Of a stretch of DNA of 39,120 bases, positions 9,305 through 17,636 are shown in pieces (position 1 is the first letter of the stretch; each line of letters opens with the position of its first letter). Location: assembly GCF_002251755.1 (NCBI RefSeq), contig NZ_NOXT01000082.1:1-39120 (forward strand), in the 5' to 3' direction. The notes under the pieces were generated by a model. The model saw nothing but the letters and a program-made list of their open reading frames with translations, was not told the origin of the DNA and did not search any database. Both the position numbers and the translations under genes were made by a program. The DNA comes from Sandarakinorhabdus cyanobacteriorum. Lineage in GTDB: Bacteria > Pseudomonadota > Alphaproteobacteria > Sphingomonadales > Sphingomonadaceae.

Positions 9305-10728
9305 CAGCTGCCGTGGAAACTGTGCGGCAGCGCCACATCGGCACGAAAACTTGCCACCGGGCCATCGGTCAAGCGATCGGCGCGCATCATGTGCAGTTCC
9401 GTCGCCCGCGCCTTGAGGTTGATGGTGGTGCCGATCAGCCATGGCCCGGCGGGCACGAATTCCTCGACAATCTGGTGGGCCCCGAAATCATGGGCCTGGC
9501 CGCGCCCGGCCTGCCAATCCCACCGGCCGATGCTGCGCGCAAACGGCCGGCCAGGCTGATAGCCGCCAACATGAAATGTCGGGCGCGGGCCATCATGCCC
9601 GCCGGGGTTGCGCGGAAATTCCGCCGTGATGCCGGCATCGCGCAGCCGGGCCCGGCCATCGGGATGCAGGCTCACCAGCCGCAGCATCGGCCGCTCACTG
9701 CGCGGATAGCGGCCTTCGACCAGGGCCGGGGCGCCTTCCACGGCAAACAGCGGGCTGCTGTCAAAGGCGCCATCGAAATGGATGGTTCCGTCCGCCTCTT
9801 CCCAGCCATCACCCAGGTGGAAGAAGAACAGCGCCGGCAGCTCGAACAGCCGCTGCCGTGTGAGATCATCCTTGTCGATCACCAGCACGCGCGTGCCCTG
9901 TTCCGGCCGCCACACCATGCCGGTCGAAAAGGGCAGGCTGGCCTTCTCGTGCAGCCAGGGCTGCAGCACGATGATCAGGTGCCGCGCCGCCATGGTGAAA
10001 TCGTGGCAGTAGGAAGCAGCGGGCAGCTTGATCATCTGCCCGGCCTCCAGCGCGCCGCCGGCCGACAGGCGATAGACATAGGCATGTTTGCCCGACAGGC
10101 CGATGTTCCAGATGCGCCCCGATGCCTCCACCTTGGGATGCGCCAGGAAGGGCATGCCCTTCAGATCGGGGCGGAACGCCACCGGGCCAATCGTTGCCAG
10201 TGTCGCCATGTCCATGGCGGTGGCCGATCCGGCTTCCCACAGCGCCAGCAGCCGGCCGCCGGCAGCGATCACATGGGTGTTGGCGGCGTTGGTGTCGTCT
10301 GCGCTGCCGACCTGGGCGCCGGGCCGGGCCGGCGTCGCAAAGCCCGGCTGCACGATGCGACCGGCCGCCGTTTCGATCCGGCGCTTGGGCGTGTCGACAA
10401 AGCGCGCCTGCAGCTGCACGCCGCCATCATGGCAGGCAAAGGCCCGCACCAGGCCATCGCCATCAAACCAGTGATTCACCGCCGTGTCGCCGCGCCGGAA
10501 CAGCGCCGGCCCGTTGCGATAAAGGGTGCCCACCAGATCAGCGGGCAGCCGGCCATGCAGCCGGGTCAGGCCACGCGGGGCAATATCAGCCGCCACATCG
10601 CCCAGCGCCAGCGCCCATTGCGGCTGGGCGGCAGCGGCCAGGCCGGCGGCCAGCGCCTCGGCCGGCAGGCTGGCGCCCAGCCCGGCGGCAAGGGCGCGGC
10701 TGAACAATTCGCGGCGGTCAAGCATCAT
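9292..10728 (-). CDS. Carotenoid oxygenase family protein, possibly Tat-exported
   Basis: A member of the carotenoid cleavage oxygenase family (478 residues), non-haem iron enzymes that split polyene or stilbene-type double bonds with O2. The four iron-binding histidines are visible: His152 (NTHVIA), His242 (SYCHDF), His304 (FFHLGDG) and His472 (SFHGSW). Seven-bladed propeller motifs such as GTLYRNGPALF and NHWFDGDG are present. The N-terminus DRRELFSRALAAGLGASLPAEALA has twin arginines followed by a hydrophobic stretch, suggesting Tat export, unusual for this family. Either ATG at 10728 or 10725 fits GAGGAG upstream. It lies 13 bp after the DUF2141 gene and is probably co-transcribed with it. 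Actual substrate unknown. Confidence 0.88.
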   Translation of the reverse strand: MMLDRRELFSRALAAGLGASLPAEALAAGLAAAAQPQWALALGDVAADIAPRGLTRLHGRLPADLVGTLYRNGPALFRRGDTAVNHWFDGDGLVRAFACHDGGVQLQARFVDTPKRRIETAAGRIVQPGFATPARPGAQVGSADDTNAANTHVIAAGGRLLALWEAGSATAMDMATLATIGPVAFRPDLKGMPFLAHPKVEASGRIWNIGLSGKHAYVYRLSAGGALEAGQMIKLPAASYCHDFTMAARHLIIVLQPWLHEKASLPFSTGMVWRPEQGTRVLVIDKDDLTRQRLFELPALFFFHLGDGWEEADGTIHFDGAFDSSPLFAVEGAPALVEGRYPRSERPMLRLVSLHPDGRARLRDAGITAEFPRNPGGHDGPRPTFHVGGYQPGRPFARSIGRWDWQAGRGQAHDFGAHQIVEEFVPAGPWLIGTTINLKARATELHMMRADRLTDGPVASFRADVALPHSFHGSWLAA

Positions 10729-10741
10729 GGCGGGCAGCTCC

Positions 10742-11182
10742 TCAGCGGATGGTGATGCTGGTGGCGGCGGCGGGGCCATCAACGGCAAAATTGCTCGCCG
10801 ACCACGGCGCCGGGCCACCCACGGCCTGGGCGTTGTTGGAAAAGGCAAAGGGCTCGGTCGGCATGCCGAACGGCGTCATGCCCATCTTGCCGTCCCCATC
10901 GATGTCGTGAAACGCCTTGATGGCATAGCGGCCGGGGGCCAGGCCGGGGGAGGTCGCCACTGCCTGACCCTGCTGCACCGGCACCGCCGCCTGCGCCACC
11001 GGCTTGCCGCCACGGTCATGCGCCGCCTCATTGTCATACAGGCTCAGCATGATCTGGCCGGTGGGGGCGTCGGTCACGGTGAAGGTCACGGTCAGCGTGG
11101 CGGGGCCTTCGGCCGCGGCGGGTGCGGCAGCCAGCGGCGCAAGGGCCAGCAGGGCGACGGTGAGCAGGCGGTTCAAGGTCAT
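10742..11182 (-). CDS. DUF2141 domain-containing exported protein
   Basis: A 146-residue secreted protein with a signal peptide (LLTVALLALAPLAAAPAAA) and a single DUF2141 domain. The characteristic segment is visible: AIKAFHDIDGDGKMGMTPFGMPTEPFAFSNNA. The family is predicted to be a beta-sandwich of unknown function. It precedes the carotenoid oxygenase by 13 bp on the same strand, so they form a likely two-gene operon and may act on the same exported substrate, which is inference. The start at 11182 gives the signal peptide directly; the frame extends 14 codons upstream without support. Confidence 0.87.
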   Translation of the reverse strand: MTLNRLLTVALLALAPLAAAPAAAEGPATLTVTFTVTDAPTGQIMLSLYDNEAAHDRGGKPVAQAAVPVQQGQAVATSPGLAPGRYAIKAFHDIDGDGKMGMTPFGMPTEPFAFSNNAQAVGGPAPWSASNFAVDGPAAATSITIR

Positions 11183-11273
11183 GGCGGTCTCCCGTGGGGT
11201 GAAGGGCGTTTTGCCCGGTTGCATGGCCTGTGGTGGCTGGCTAAGCCGCTGATGTCGCCGGGAGATGCGCAGG

Positions 11274-12141
11274 ATGACGCCGCCAGTTCGTGAAGGGCCG
11301 CCCGCTGCCGTTCACGCTTCGCCAATTGCACCCAGGCTGCAGCTGAATTTGCGGCCCCGCATCAGGCGCGGCATCGCCATTGGCACCGCTGCCGCGCTGG
11401 TGCTGGCCCTCACCGGCGCCTTCCGCACCGATCAGGCCCCGCTCATCCCCCGTCTCACCTATTGGTTCAGCGTGATCATGGCCGGGTCGCTGCTTGGCCT
11501 TCTGATCACGGCGGCGGTGCAAATATGGGGCCGCCTTGCGCACTGGCGCTGGCTGGAAATGGCCCTGGCGGCGCTGCTGATCGCCCTGCCGCTCACCTTC
11601 ATCGTCGTTGTGGCCAGCGTGCTGTTCTTTGGCCAGATCGCCATCACCCTGCCCACGCTGCTGGGCTTTTTCACCGTGGTGTTCCCCGATCTCGCTGGTG
11701 ATGACCATCATCAACGTCACCACGGCCCCGGTGGTGCTGCCGGCCTTGCCAGACGCGCCGCCAGAGCCCCTGCCCGCTCCGGCGGCCGAACCGGCTGCGG
11801 CGCCAGCGCCAATCACCATGCCCGCCGCCCTGGCCGATCGCCTGCCGCCGCGCCTGCGTGCCGGCCGGCTGCTGGCGCTGTCGGCAGAGGATCATTATCT
11901 CAGGGTCCACACCGATCTGGGCGATGATCTGGTGCTGATGCGCATGGCCGATGCGGCGGTGCTGCTGGCTGATGTGCCGGGCGCCCGCGTGCACCGCAGC
12001 TGGTGGGTGGCCCGCGCCGCCGCCACCGGCAGCCGCCGCGATGGCGACCGGCTGTTCCTCACCCTCGAAACCGGCCTCTCGGCCCCCGTCAGCCGCGCCG
12101 AAAGCGCCCGGCTCACGGCCGCCGGCTGGCTGCAAGCCTGA
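11274..12141 (+). pseudogene. Membrane LytTR-type regulator, frameshifted
   Basis: The gene begins with a basic N-terminus and membrane helices (IAIGTAAALVLALTGAF; WFSVIMAGSLLGLLITAAV; LEMALAALLIALPLTFIVVVASVLFF; LGFFTVVF). The frame then shifts at the four C at 11684-11687. Dropping one C continues smoothly as PISLVMTIINVTT, a Pro/Ala-rich linker, then a LytTR DNA-binding domain (LLALSAEDHYLRVHT, MRMADAAVLL, VHRSWWVARAA, LFLTLETGLSAPVSR). Reconstructed length is about 288 residues. Such proteins link membrane sensing to transcription. CGGGAG lies 9 nt before the ATG at 11274; an alternative ATG is at 11265. It is divergent from the DUF2141-carotenoid oxygenase pair, so that operon is a likely target. 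Sequencing error is not excluded. Confidence 0.75.
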
Positions 12142-12145
12142 CCAT

Positions 12146-12172
12146 GTGACAAGCCCAATCCCGGCTGATAGC
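12146..12172 (+). promoter_or_regulatory. Candidate promoter of membrane AraC regulator gene
   Basis: GTGACA (12146-12151), a short 15-nt spacer and GATAGC (12167-12172) lie just before the ATG at 12183, which has no ribosome binding site. The mRNA leader would be only a few bases. The short spacer keeps confidence low. Confidence 0.25.
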
Positions 12173-12182
12173 CTGCCCGGCA

Positions 12183-13232
12183 ATGGATATCAGTTTCTGG
12201 GATGGCGTTCTGCGCGGTGGCACGATGGTGCTGCTGGCGCTGCTCGCCTGGAATTTCGGCAAGGGCTGGCGGGCCGCGCTCACGGCGCGGCTGGGGGTGC
12301 TGCTGTGTGTGGCCGGGCTGGGCTATCTCTATCTGCCCGCCCTGCCGGCCGCCTATAACTTCGCCTGGTGGCGGATGCCGCTGCATCTGGCGGGCATGGC
12401 CTCGCCCGGCCTGTTCTGGCTGTTCGCGCAAAGCTGGTTCGATGATGATTTCCAGCTGCGGCCCTGGCACGGCCTGGCGGTGGCCGCCCTCGTGGTGGCC
12501 GGCGCCACCAGTTCCTATTTCGGTGTCAGCGGGGGCTGGCCCCGGCTGGCGCTGATCCTGACCTGGCCCTTGCCCAACGCCATCTTCACGGCGCTGGGCG
12601 TGGCGGCCGCGCTGCGCGGGCGCGACAATGATCTGGTGGAGCTGCGGCGCCGGGTGCGGCTGGTGCTGGCGCTGACCATCGGGCTCGCCATCCTGGTGAT
12701 CGTCGGGGCCGAACTGCTGGCGCCGGGCTGGCCGCCGCCGGGTTGGTAGCGCCTGATCAACTCGGCCTCCCTGCTCACCGTAACGGTCATGGTGGCCTTC
12801 CTGGCCTTTGGCTGGCGCGATCCCGGACTGCTGATGCCGCCGGCCCGGCCCGTCGCCGGTGCCGCCCCGTCGCCGGAGGCCGATGATTCGCCGCTGCTGG
12901 CCCGGCTCGACAGCCTGATGCGCCAGGAGCTGCTCTACCGGCAGGATGGCCTAACCATCACCGCGGTTGCCGCGCGGCTGAACGTGCCGGAATATCGCCT
13001 GCGCCGGGCCATCAACCAGGGCCTGGGCGCCCGCAACTTCAACGCCTGGCTGAACCAGTTCCGCATCGCCGAGGCGATGGCCGCCCTTGCCGATCCCAGC
13101 CAGCGCGAGGTGCCGATCCTCACCATCGCGCTGGACGCCGGATTCGGCAGCCTCGCCCCGTTCAACCGCGCCTTCCGCAGCCAGACCGGCTGCACGCCCA
13201 GCGAATATCGCACCCGCATGCGCGCCGACTGA
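12183..13232 (+). pseudogene. Membrane-anchored AraC family regulator with in-frame TAG
   Basis: One reading frame of 349 codons interrupted only by a TAG at 12747-12749. Before it are about six hydrophobic helices (for example GTMVLLALLAWNFG, ARLGVLLCVAGLGYLYLPAL, LALTIGLAILVIVGAELL). After it, the same frame continues with a last helix (INSASLLTVTVMVAFLAFGW) and a two-helix-turn-helix AraC domain (LTITAVAARLNVPEYRLRRAINQ; ILTIALDAGFGSLAPFNRAFRSQTGCTPSEYR). A TGG to TAG change would explain the stop. As written, only the membrane part is translated, or the C-terminal domain restarts at the ATG at 12789. It lies 41 bp after the frameshifted LytTR gene on the same strand. Confidence 0.78.
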
Positions 13233-13325
13233 TCGAATCTGCAAAATCGACCGGTTGAATCCGTGAATTGGCCGCGCCGCCGGCCCGCCAATCGCCAATG
13301 ACAGGGCTCCACGAAAGGATGCCCC

Positions 13326-14159
13326 ATGCCCGATCTGTCCATGCCCCAACAGCCGCTCACCCTTCTCGACGCCGCCAGCCGCGTCTTCCCCAACATCTTC
13401 CTGTTCGATGGCGGCCGCTATGTCATCGGCACGCTGCTGATGACCGCAATCATCTTTGCTGTCATGCGCTCCCCCTGGCGGGTGCGCCGCCTGCAAACCC
13501 GCTTCGCCCGGGCCGCCGATTATCGCCGCGAGCTGCTGGCCTCGGCTCGCAGCGTCATCATCTATGCGCTGGTATCAACACCGTCGCTGTGGCTCACCGC
13601 CAATGGATACACCGCCGGCTTCTATCAAGGCGTGCCGTCATGGCCGGAAACCCTGGCCTATGTCGGCCTGCTGCTGGTGGCGCACGATAGCTGGTTCTAC
13701 TGGATGCACCGCACGATCCACCACCGCCGCCTGTTCCGCCATGTCCACGCGCTGCACCACAAATCGGTAACGCCCACACCCTTTGCCGCCTACAGCTTCA
13801 ACTGGCTGGAAGCCGTGTTCGAAGCGCTGTTCGTGTCGCTGTGGGTGGCCTTCGTGCCAACGCCGTGGATCGCGATGTTCAGCTTCCTGGGCATCATGAT
13901 GGTCCGCAACGTCATGGGCCATTGCGGCGTGGAGCTGATGCCACGCGGCTTTGCCGATCACTGGTTCTGGGGCCTGTTTGCCACCACCACCCATCATGAT
14001 CTGCACCACAACGGCAGCTTCAACCACAATTTCGGCCTGTATTTCACCGTGTGGGATCGGCTGATGGGCACCGAACACCCGCGCTATCGCGAAATCTTCC
14101 GCGAGGTGACCAGCCGCCCGCTGGCCCAGCGCAGCCCGGCCCAGCCAGAGCCGGCCTGA
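13326..14159 (+). CDS. Sterol desaturase / fatty acid hydroxylase family protein
   Basis: A 277-residue integral membrane diiron oxygenase. It has hydrophobic helices and the family's histidine clusters: HDSWFYWMHR, HRRLFRHVHALHH and TTTHHDLHH. These bind two irons and hydroxylate or desaturate lipid chains or carotenoid-like rings. AAAGGA lies 6 nt before the ATG. It follows the AraC regulator by about 93 bp on the same strand, which includes an imperfect palindrome around 13248-13259 (TCGACCGGTTGA) that could be an operator. With the carotenoid oxygenase nearby it hints at lipid or isoprenoid chemistry in this region, but no substrate can be read from the sequence. Confidence 0.88.
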   Translation: MPDLSMPQQPLTLLDAASRVFPNIFLFDGGRYVIGTLLMTAIIFAVMRSPWRVRRLQTRFARAADYRRELLASARSVIIYALVSTPSLWLTANGYTAGFYQGVPSWPETLAYVGLLLVAHDSWFYWMHRTIHHRRLFRHVHALHHKSVTPTPFAAYSFNWLEAVFEALFVSLWVAFVPTPWIAMFSFLGIMMVRNVMGHCGVELMPRGFADHWFWGLFATTTHHDLHHNGSFNHNFGLYFTVWDRLMGTEHPRYREIFREVTSRPLAQRSPAQPEPA

Positions 14160-14178
14160 ACCCGCAGCTTCAGCCGGC
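14150..14178. terminator. Hairpin between convergent hydroxylase and argB genes
   Basis: GCCGGCCTGAA (14150-14160) pairs with TTCAGCCGGC (14169-14178) with a single bulged C and an 8-nt loop. It overlaps the 3' ends of both convergent genes. No T run follows on either strand. Confidence 0.4.
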
Positions 14179-15069
14179 GCGCACCAGCGTGCCGGCCCCC
14201 TTGCGGGTGAAAATCTCCAGCAGCAGGGCGTGCGGCACGCGGCCATCCAGGATCACGGCGGCATCCACCCCGGCATCCACGGCGGCCACACAGGTCTCCA
14301 GCTTGGGGATCATGCCGCCGGTGATGGTGCCATCAGCGACCAGGCCGGCGATGCCGGCGGGCGTCAGATCGGTCATCAGATTACCGCCCTTGTCGAGCAC
14401 GCCGGCAACATCGGTGAGCAGGAACAGCCGGGCGGCATTCAGCGCGCCGGCAATTGCCCCGGCCATGGTATCGGCATTGATGTTGTAGGTGTGGCCATCC
14501 TCCCCCACCGCCACCGGCGCGATCACCGGCACGATGCCGGCGGCGACCAGCGTGTCGATGATGCTGCGGTCCACCCGCGCCGGCTCGCCAACAAAGCCCA
14601 GGTCCACCGCCTGCTCGATCAGGCTGTCCGGGTCTTTCGCGGTGCGCTCCACCTTGGCCGCCGTCACCAGCCCGGCATCCTTGCCGCTGATGCCCACGGC
14701 GCGGCCACCAGCCTGGGCGATATGGGCAACGATTTCCTTGTTGATGCTGCCGGCCAGCACCATTTCCGCCACCTCGGCGGTCGCGGCATCGGTCACCCGC
14801 AGGCCATCGACGAACCGGCTTTCAATCCCCAGCCGCTTCAGCAAGGACCCGATCTGCGGCCCGCCGCCATGCACCACCACCGGGTTGATGCCCACAGCCT
14901 TCAGCAGCACGATATCCTCGGCAAAATCCCGCGCCCGTTCCGCATCGCCCATGGCGTGGCCGCCATATTTCACCACGAAGGTCTTGCCGGCATAGCGCTG
15001 CAGATAGGGCAACGCCTCGATCAGCGTTTCCGTCTTGGCGAGCATGTCGGGGTGCGGGGCGTGACTCAT
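14170..15069 (-). CDS. argB: Acetylglutamate kinase
   Basis: Phosphorylates N-acetyl-L-glutamate, the second step of arginine biosynthesis, in the cytoplasm. It has 299 residues, normal for the family. Visible motifs are [10 protein letters not shown] (phosphate-binding lysine), [10 protein letters not shown], the substrate site around FVDGLRVTD, and [12 protein letters not shown] with TDVAGVLD and GGMIPKLE. An N-terminal helix ([13 protein letters not shown]) as found in arginine-sensitive hexameric enzymes is present, so feedback inhibition is plausible. The ATG at 15069 lacks a ribosome binding site but lies 6 nt after a TATAGC box, suggesting a leaderless transcript; an in-frame ATG at 15045 is an alternative. 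Only 26 bp separate it from the divergent DUF3052 gene. Confidence 0.95.
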   Translation of the reverse strand: MSHAPHPDMLAKTETLIEALPYLQRYAGKTFVVKYGGHAMGDAERARDFAEDIVLLKAVGINPVVVHGGGPQIGSLLKRLGIESRFVDGLRVTDAATAEVAEMVLAGSINKEIVAHIAQAGGRAVGISGKDAGLVTAAKVERTAKDPDSLIEQAVDLGFVGEPARVDRSIIDTLVAAGIVPVIAPVAVGEDGHTYNINADTMAGAIAGALNAARLFLLTDVAGVLDKGGNLMTDLTPAGIAGLVADGTITGGMIPKLETCVAAVDAGVDAAVILDGRVPHALLLEIFTRKGAGTLVRAG

Positions 15070-15089
15070 GGCGGCGCTATAGGCATTAT
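15061..15089 (+). promoter_or_regulatory. Candidate leaderless promoter of DUF3052 gene
   Basis: GTGACT (15061-15066), a 17-nt spacer and CATTAT (15084-15089) precede the ATG at 15096 by 6 nt. Transcription would begin at or next to the start codon. The -35 lies inside the argB coding start. Confidence 0.4.
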
Positions 15090-15105
15090 CGGCCCATGGT
15101 GGAAG
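15076..15105 (-). promoter_or_regulatory. Candidate leaderless promoter of argB
   Basis: On the minus strand TATAGC (15081-15076) lies 6 nt before the argB ATG; a weak -35 (CTTCCA, 15105-15100) lies inside the DUF3052 gene. It overlaps the opposing promoter. Confidence 0.35.
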
Positions 15106-15503
15106 CAGGCTATTCGGGCACCCCGCTGCGCAAGAAACTGGGCGTGACAACGGCGCAGCGCTGGTGGCGGCTGGCCATGCCGGCCGATATCGCCGCCAGC
15201 ATCGATGCCGATGGCCCGCCCACCGTGCTGGCCGATCCGGTGGCCGGGCTCGACGGCGCCCACCTGTTCACCACCAGCCGCACCGAACTGGCGGCCGAAC
15301 TGGCCCGGCTGCGGCCGCTGCTGGCGCCGGCCGGCATGATCTGGGTGAGCTGGCCCAAGAAGGCCGCCAGGGTGCCGACTGACATCACCGAGGATGTGAT
15401 CCGCACCCTGGCGCTGCCGCTGGGCTATGTCGATGTGAAGGTGTGCGCGGTCGATGCTGTCTGGTCCGGCCTCAAGCTCGTCATCCGCAAATCAGAGCGT
15501 TAG
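15096..15503 (+). CDS. DUF3052 family protein
   Basis: A 135-residue soluble protein matching the DUF3052 family, recognisable by the conserved opening [12 protein letters not shown] and the central pattern [28 protein letters not shown]. The family has no assigned biochemical role that I know of. The first ATG is used because the conserved motif begins directly after it. It has no ribosome binding site and its -10-like box is only 6 nt upstream. It diverges from argB with a 26-bp gap and its 3' end overlaps the convergent hypothetical gene by 12 bp. Confidence 0.82.
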   Translation: MVEAGYSGTPLRKKLGVTTAQRWWRLAMPADIAASIDADGPPTVLADPVAGLDGAHLFTTSRTELAAELARLRPLLAPAGMIWVSWPKKAARVPTDITEDVIRTLALPLGYVDVKVCAVDAVWSGLKLVIRKSER

Positions 15504-15941
15504 CACCAGTTTCCCGCCCACCGGCACCGCCGCCCATTGCGCGGTCAGATCGGCGATGCGCGCACGGATGGCGGCAATGGTCGCCCCGCTGATCGGCAGC
15601 GGCGTGTCGCCGCGTTCCTCGCAGGTCACCTGATAGAGCGCGATGAAATCCGCGTCCGCCATCGGGCCACCGCTCCAGCCTTCGCCCTGGAACATCTCAA
15701 CCAGCCGCTCGACACTCTGGGCCTGGGCATCGTCCAGCCCCAGCCGGAAGCCGCCATCGCCGCCGGCGGCGATCAGGCCCAGAAAGCCCGGCGTCGTCAC
15801 CTCGGCCTCCACGGCGAAATGCACCATGTCGTGCGGGATGATGCCCTGCTTGGGGCAATCGATGCCGGGGCGTGGGCCATCGGCGGCGATGATCTCCAGC
15901 CGGTCATATTTGCCGGCGCCCTTGGTGAAGGTCAGTTTCAT
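15492..15941 (-). CDS. Conserved hypothetical protein coupled to hydroxyacyl-CoA dehydrogenase
   Basis: A 149-residue soluble protein I cannot assign to a named family. It starts [17 protein letters not shown], has a mid segment PKQGIIPHDMVHFAVE that may be a metal- or ligand-binding loop (His and Asp), and a helical C-terminal half with AIRARIADLTAQW. No signal peptide or membrane helix. Its ATG overlaps the TGA of the upstream 3-hydroxyacyl-CoA dehydrogenase gene (ATGA), so it is translationally coupled to it. Its last 12 bases overlap the end of the DUF3052 gene on the other strand. Confidence 0.78.
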   Translation of the reverse strand: MKLTFTKGAGKYDRLEIIAADGPRPGIDCPKQGIIPHDMVHFAVEAEVTTPGFLGLIAAGGDGGFRLGLDDAQAQSVERLVEMFQGEGWSGGPMADADFIALYQVTCEERGDTPLPISGATIAAIRARIADLTAQWAAVPVGGKLVLTL

Positions 15942-16807
15942 CGTGTCGGCACCGGTTCCGGGCCGCTGTAGTCATAGAAACCGCGCCCGGATTTGCGGCC
16001 CAGCCAGCCGGCCTCGACATAGCGGACGAGCAGCGGGGCCGGGCGATATTTCGGATCGCCGGTGCCATCCTGCATCACCTTCATGATGGATAGCAGCGTG
16101 TCGAGCCCGATGAAATCGGCCAGGGTCAGCGGGCCCATTGGGTGGTTGGCGCCCAGCTTCAGCCCGGTGTCGATGTCCACCACGCTGCCGACGCCTTCGC
16201 CCAGGGCAAAGATCGCCTCGTTCAGCATCGGGCAGAGCACGCGGTTGACGATGAAGGCCGGCGCATCGCCCGCCAGGATCGCCGTCTTGCCCAGTTTCGC
16301 CGCAAACGCCTGCATCGAAGCCGTTGTCGCGGGCGCGGTGGCGAGGCCGGGGATGATCTCCACCAGCGCCATCAGCGGCACCGGATTGAAGAAATGCAGC
16401 CCGCAGAACCGGTCAGCCCGCCCGGTGGTGCTGGCCAGCCTGGTGATGCCGATGCTGCTGGTGTTGCTGGCCAGCAGCGCATCGGCGCGCAGCACATCGG
16501 TCAGTCCGGCAAAAATCTGCGCCTTGATGGCCTCATTCTCGGTCGCCGCCTCGATCACCAGGTCGGCGGCCGCGAAATCGGCGGTGCTGGTGGTGAGCCG
16601 GATGCGGGCCAGCGCGGCATCGGCCTGTTCCTGGCTCAGCACGCCTTTGCCCACCTGCCGGGCCATGTTCTTCGCGATCGTCGCCTTCGCCGCCTCGCAG
16701 CGGGCCATGGCCACATCCGAAAGGATCACATCATAACCGGCCTGGGCCGCCACATGCGCAATGCCATTGCCCATCAGGCCCGCGCCGATCACCCCGATGG
16801 TTTGCAT
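15938..16807 (-). CDS. 3-hydroxybutyryl-CoA / 3-hydroxyacyl-CoA dehydrogenase
   Basis: NAD(P)-dependent oxidation of (S)-3-hydroxyacyl-CoA to 3-ketoacyl-CoA, 289 residues, the size of the stand-alone short enzyme. The N-terminal Rossmann domain opens with [35 protein letters not shown] and the catalytic-His segment [16 protein letters not shown] follow. The C-terminal dimerisation domain contains [18 protein letters not shown], and [18 protein letters not shown], ending GRGFYDY. It fits fatty-acid or butyrate/PHB metabolism. The start at 16807 has an AGGGAGAG ribosome binding site; the open frame further upstream overlaps the divergent SDR gene and is not coding. It is coupled to the downstream small protein. 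Confidence 0.94.
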   Translation of the reverse strand: MQTIGVIGAGLMGNGIAHVAAQAGYDVILSDVAMARCEAAKATIAKNMARQVGKGVLSQEQADAALARIRLTTSTADFAAADLVIEAATENEAIKAQIFAGLTDVLRADALLASNTSSIGITRLASTTGRADRFCGLHFFNPVPLMALVEIIPGLATAPATTASMQAFAAKLGKTAILAGDAPAFIVNRVLCPMLNEAIFALGEGVGSVVDIDTGLKLGANHPMGPLTLADFIGLDTLLSIMKVMQDGTGDPKYRPAPLLVRYVEAGWLGRKSGRGFYDYSGPEPVPTR

Positions 16808-16818
16808 GCCGCTCTCCC

Positions 16819-16847
16819 TTGCCACTGTCGTCTGGCGGGGCGATAGC
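16819..16847 (+). promoter_or_regulatory. Candidate leaderless promoter of SDR-porin operon
   Basis: TTGCCA (16819-16824), a 17-nt spacer and GATAGC (16842-16847) lie 6 nt before the ATG at 16854. No properly spaced ribosome binding site is present, so the transcript probably begins at or beside the start codon. Confidence 0.45.
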
Positions 16848-16853
16848 AGGCGG

Positions 16854-17636
16854 ATGCACAGACTGGAAGGCAAGACCGCGCTCGTCACCGGCGCCGCACG
16901 CGGCATCGGCGAAGCCATCGCCCGCCGCTTTGCGGCCGAGGGTGCGGCCGTGTGGGTGACCGATATCGATCCGGCCGGCGCTGAAGTGGCAATCGCCATC
17001 GGCGGCCAGTTCGCCCTGCTCGACGTGCGCGACGAGGCGGCGTGGGATGCGGTGATGGCAGCGGTGGGCGCGCTCGATATCCTGGTCAACAACGCCGGCA
17101 TCACCGGTTTCGAAGGCGGCCACGCCGCACCGCACGATCCCGAACACGCCAGCCTCGCCGATTGGCGCGCCGTCCACGCCGTCAACCTCGATGGCTGTTT
17201 CCTCGGCTGCCGCGCCGCCATCCGCGCCATGCGCCCCGCCGGGAAAGGCAGCATCATCAACATCTCGTCGCGCTCCGGCATTGTCGGCATTCCGGCGGCG
17301 GCGGCCTATGCCAGCTCCAAGGCGGCGATGCGCAACCACACGAAATCAGTGGCCTTGTGGTGCGCGCAAAACGGCCTCGCCATCCGCTGCAACTCCATCC
17401 ACCCGGCAGCGATCATGACGCCGATGTGGGAGCCGATGCTGGGCAGCAGCCCGGACGAACGGGAGGCAGCGATCAAGGCCTTCGTTGCCGACACGCCACT
17501 CAAACGCTTCGGGACCGCCGATGAGGTCGCCGCCATGGCCGCCTATCTCGCCAGCGACGAGAGCGCCTATGTGACGGGCAGCGAATTCCACATCGATGGC
17601 GGCATCCTTGCCGGCTCGGCGGCCTCGCCCGAATGA
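16854..17636 (+). CDS. SDR family oxidoreductase
   Basis: Short-chain dehydrogenase/reductase of 260 residues. It shows the coenzyme motif TGAARGIG (about 12-19), an acidic residue after strand 2 (VTDID, favouring NAD), NNAG, the catalytic serine in INISSRSG and the catalytic pair Tyr152-Lys156 in YASSK. A conserved end (SEFHIDGG) places it among classical SDRs near cyclohexanol or 3-alpha/beta-hydroxysteroid dehydrogenases. The ATG at 16854 is the natural start and appears leaderless. Its TGA overlaps the ATG of the porin gene, so the two are one translational unit. Substrate unknown; the linked porin suggests uptake of the same compound. Confidence 0.9.
   Translation: MHRLEGKTALVTGAARGIGEAIARRFAAEGAAVWVTDIDPAGAEVAIAIGGQFALLDVRDEAAWDAVMAAVGALDILVNNAGITGFEGGHAAPHDPEHASLADWRAVHAVNLDGCFLGCRAAIRAMRPAGKGSIINISSRSGIVGIPAAAAYASSKAAMRNHTKSVALWCAQNGLAIRCNSIHPAAIMTPMWEPMLGSSPDEREAAIKAFVADTPLKRFGTADEVAAMAAYLASDESAYVTGSEFHIDGGILAGSAASPE

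Noticed and set aside
9313-10755. 480-codon open frame antisense to the carotenoid oxygenase
   Set aside because: The minus-strand protein has all four iron ligands; the antisense frame lacks any motif.
11608-12141. Independent LytTR protein starting at 11608
   Set aside because: Its first residues (Cys/Pro-rich) are an out-of-frame reading of the upstream membrane segment; one deleted C gives a single continuous gene.
12789-13232. Separate small AraC-type gene starting at 12789
   Set aside because: It is in the same frame as the upstream membrane part, and the sequence between stop and this ATG encodes the start of a membrane helix, so a single interrupted gene explains it better.
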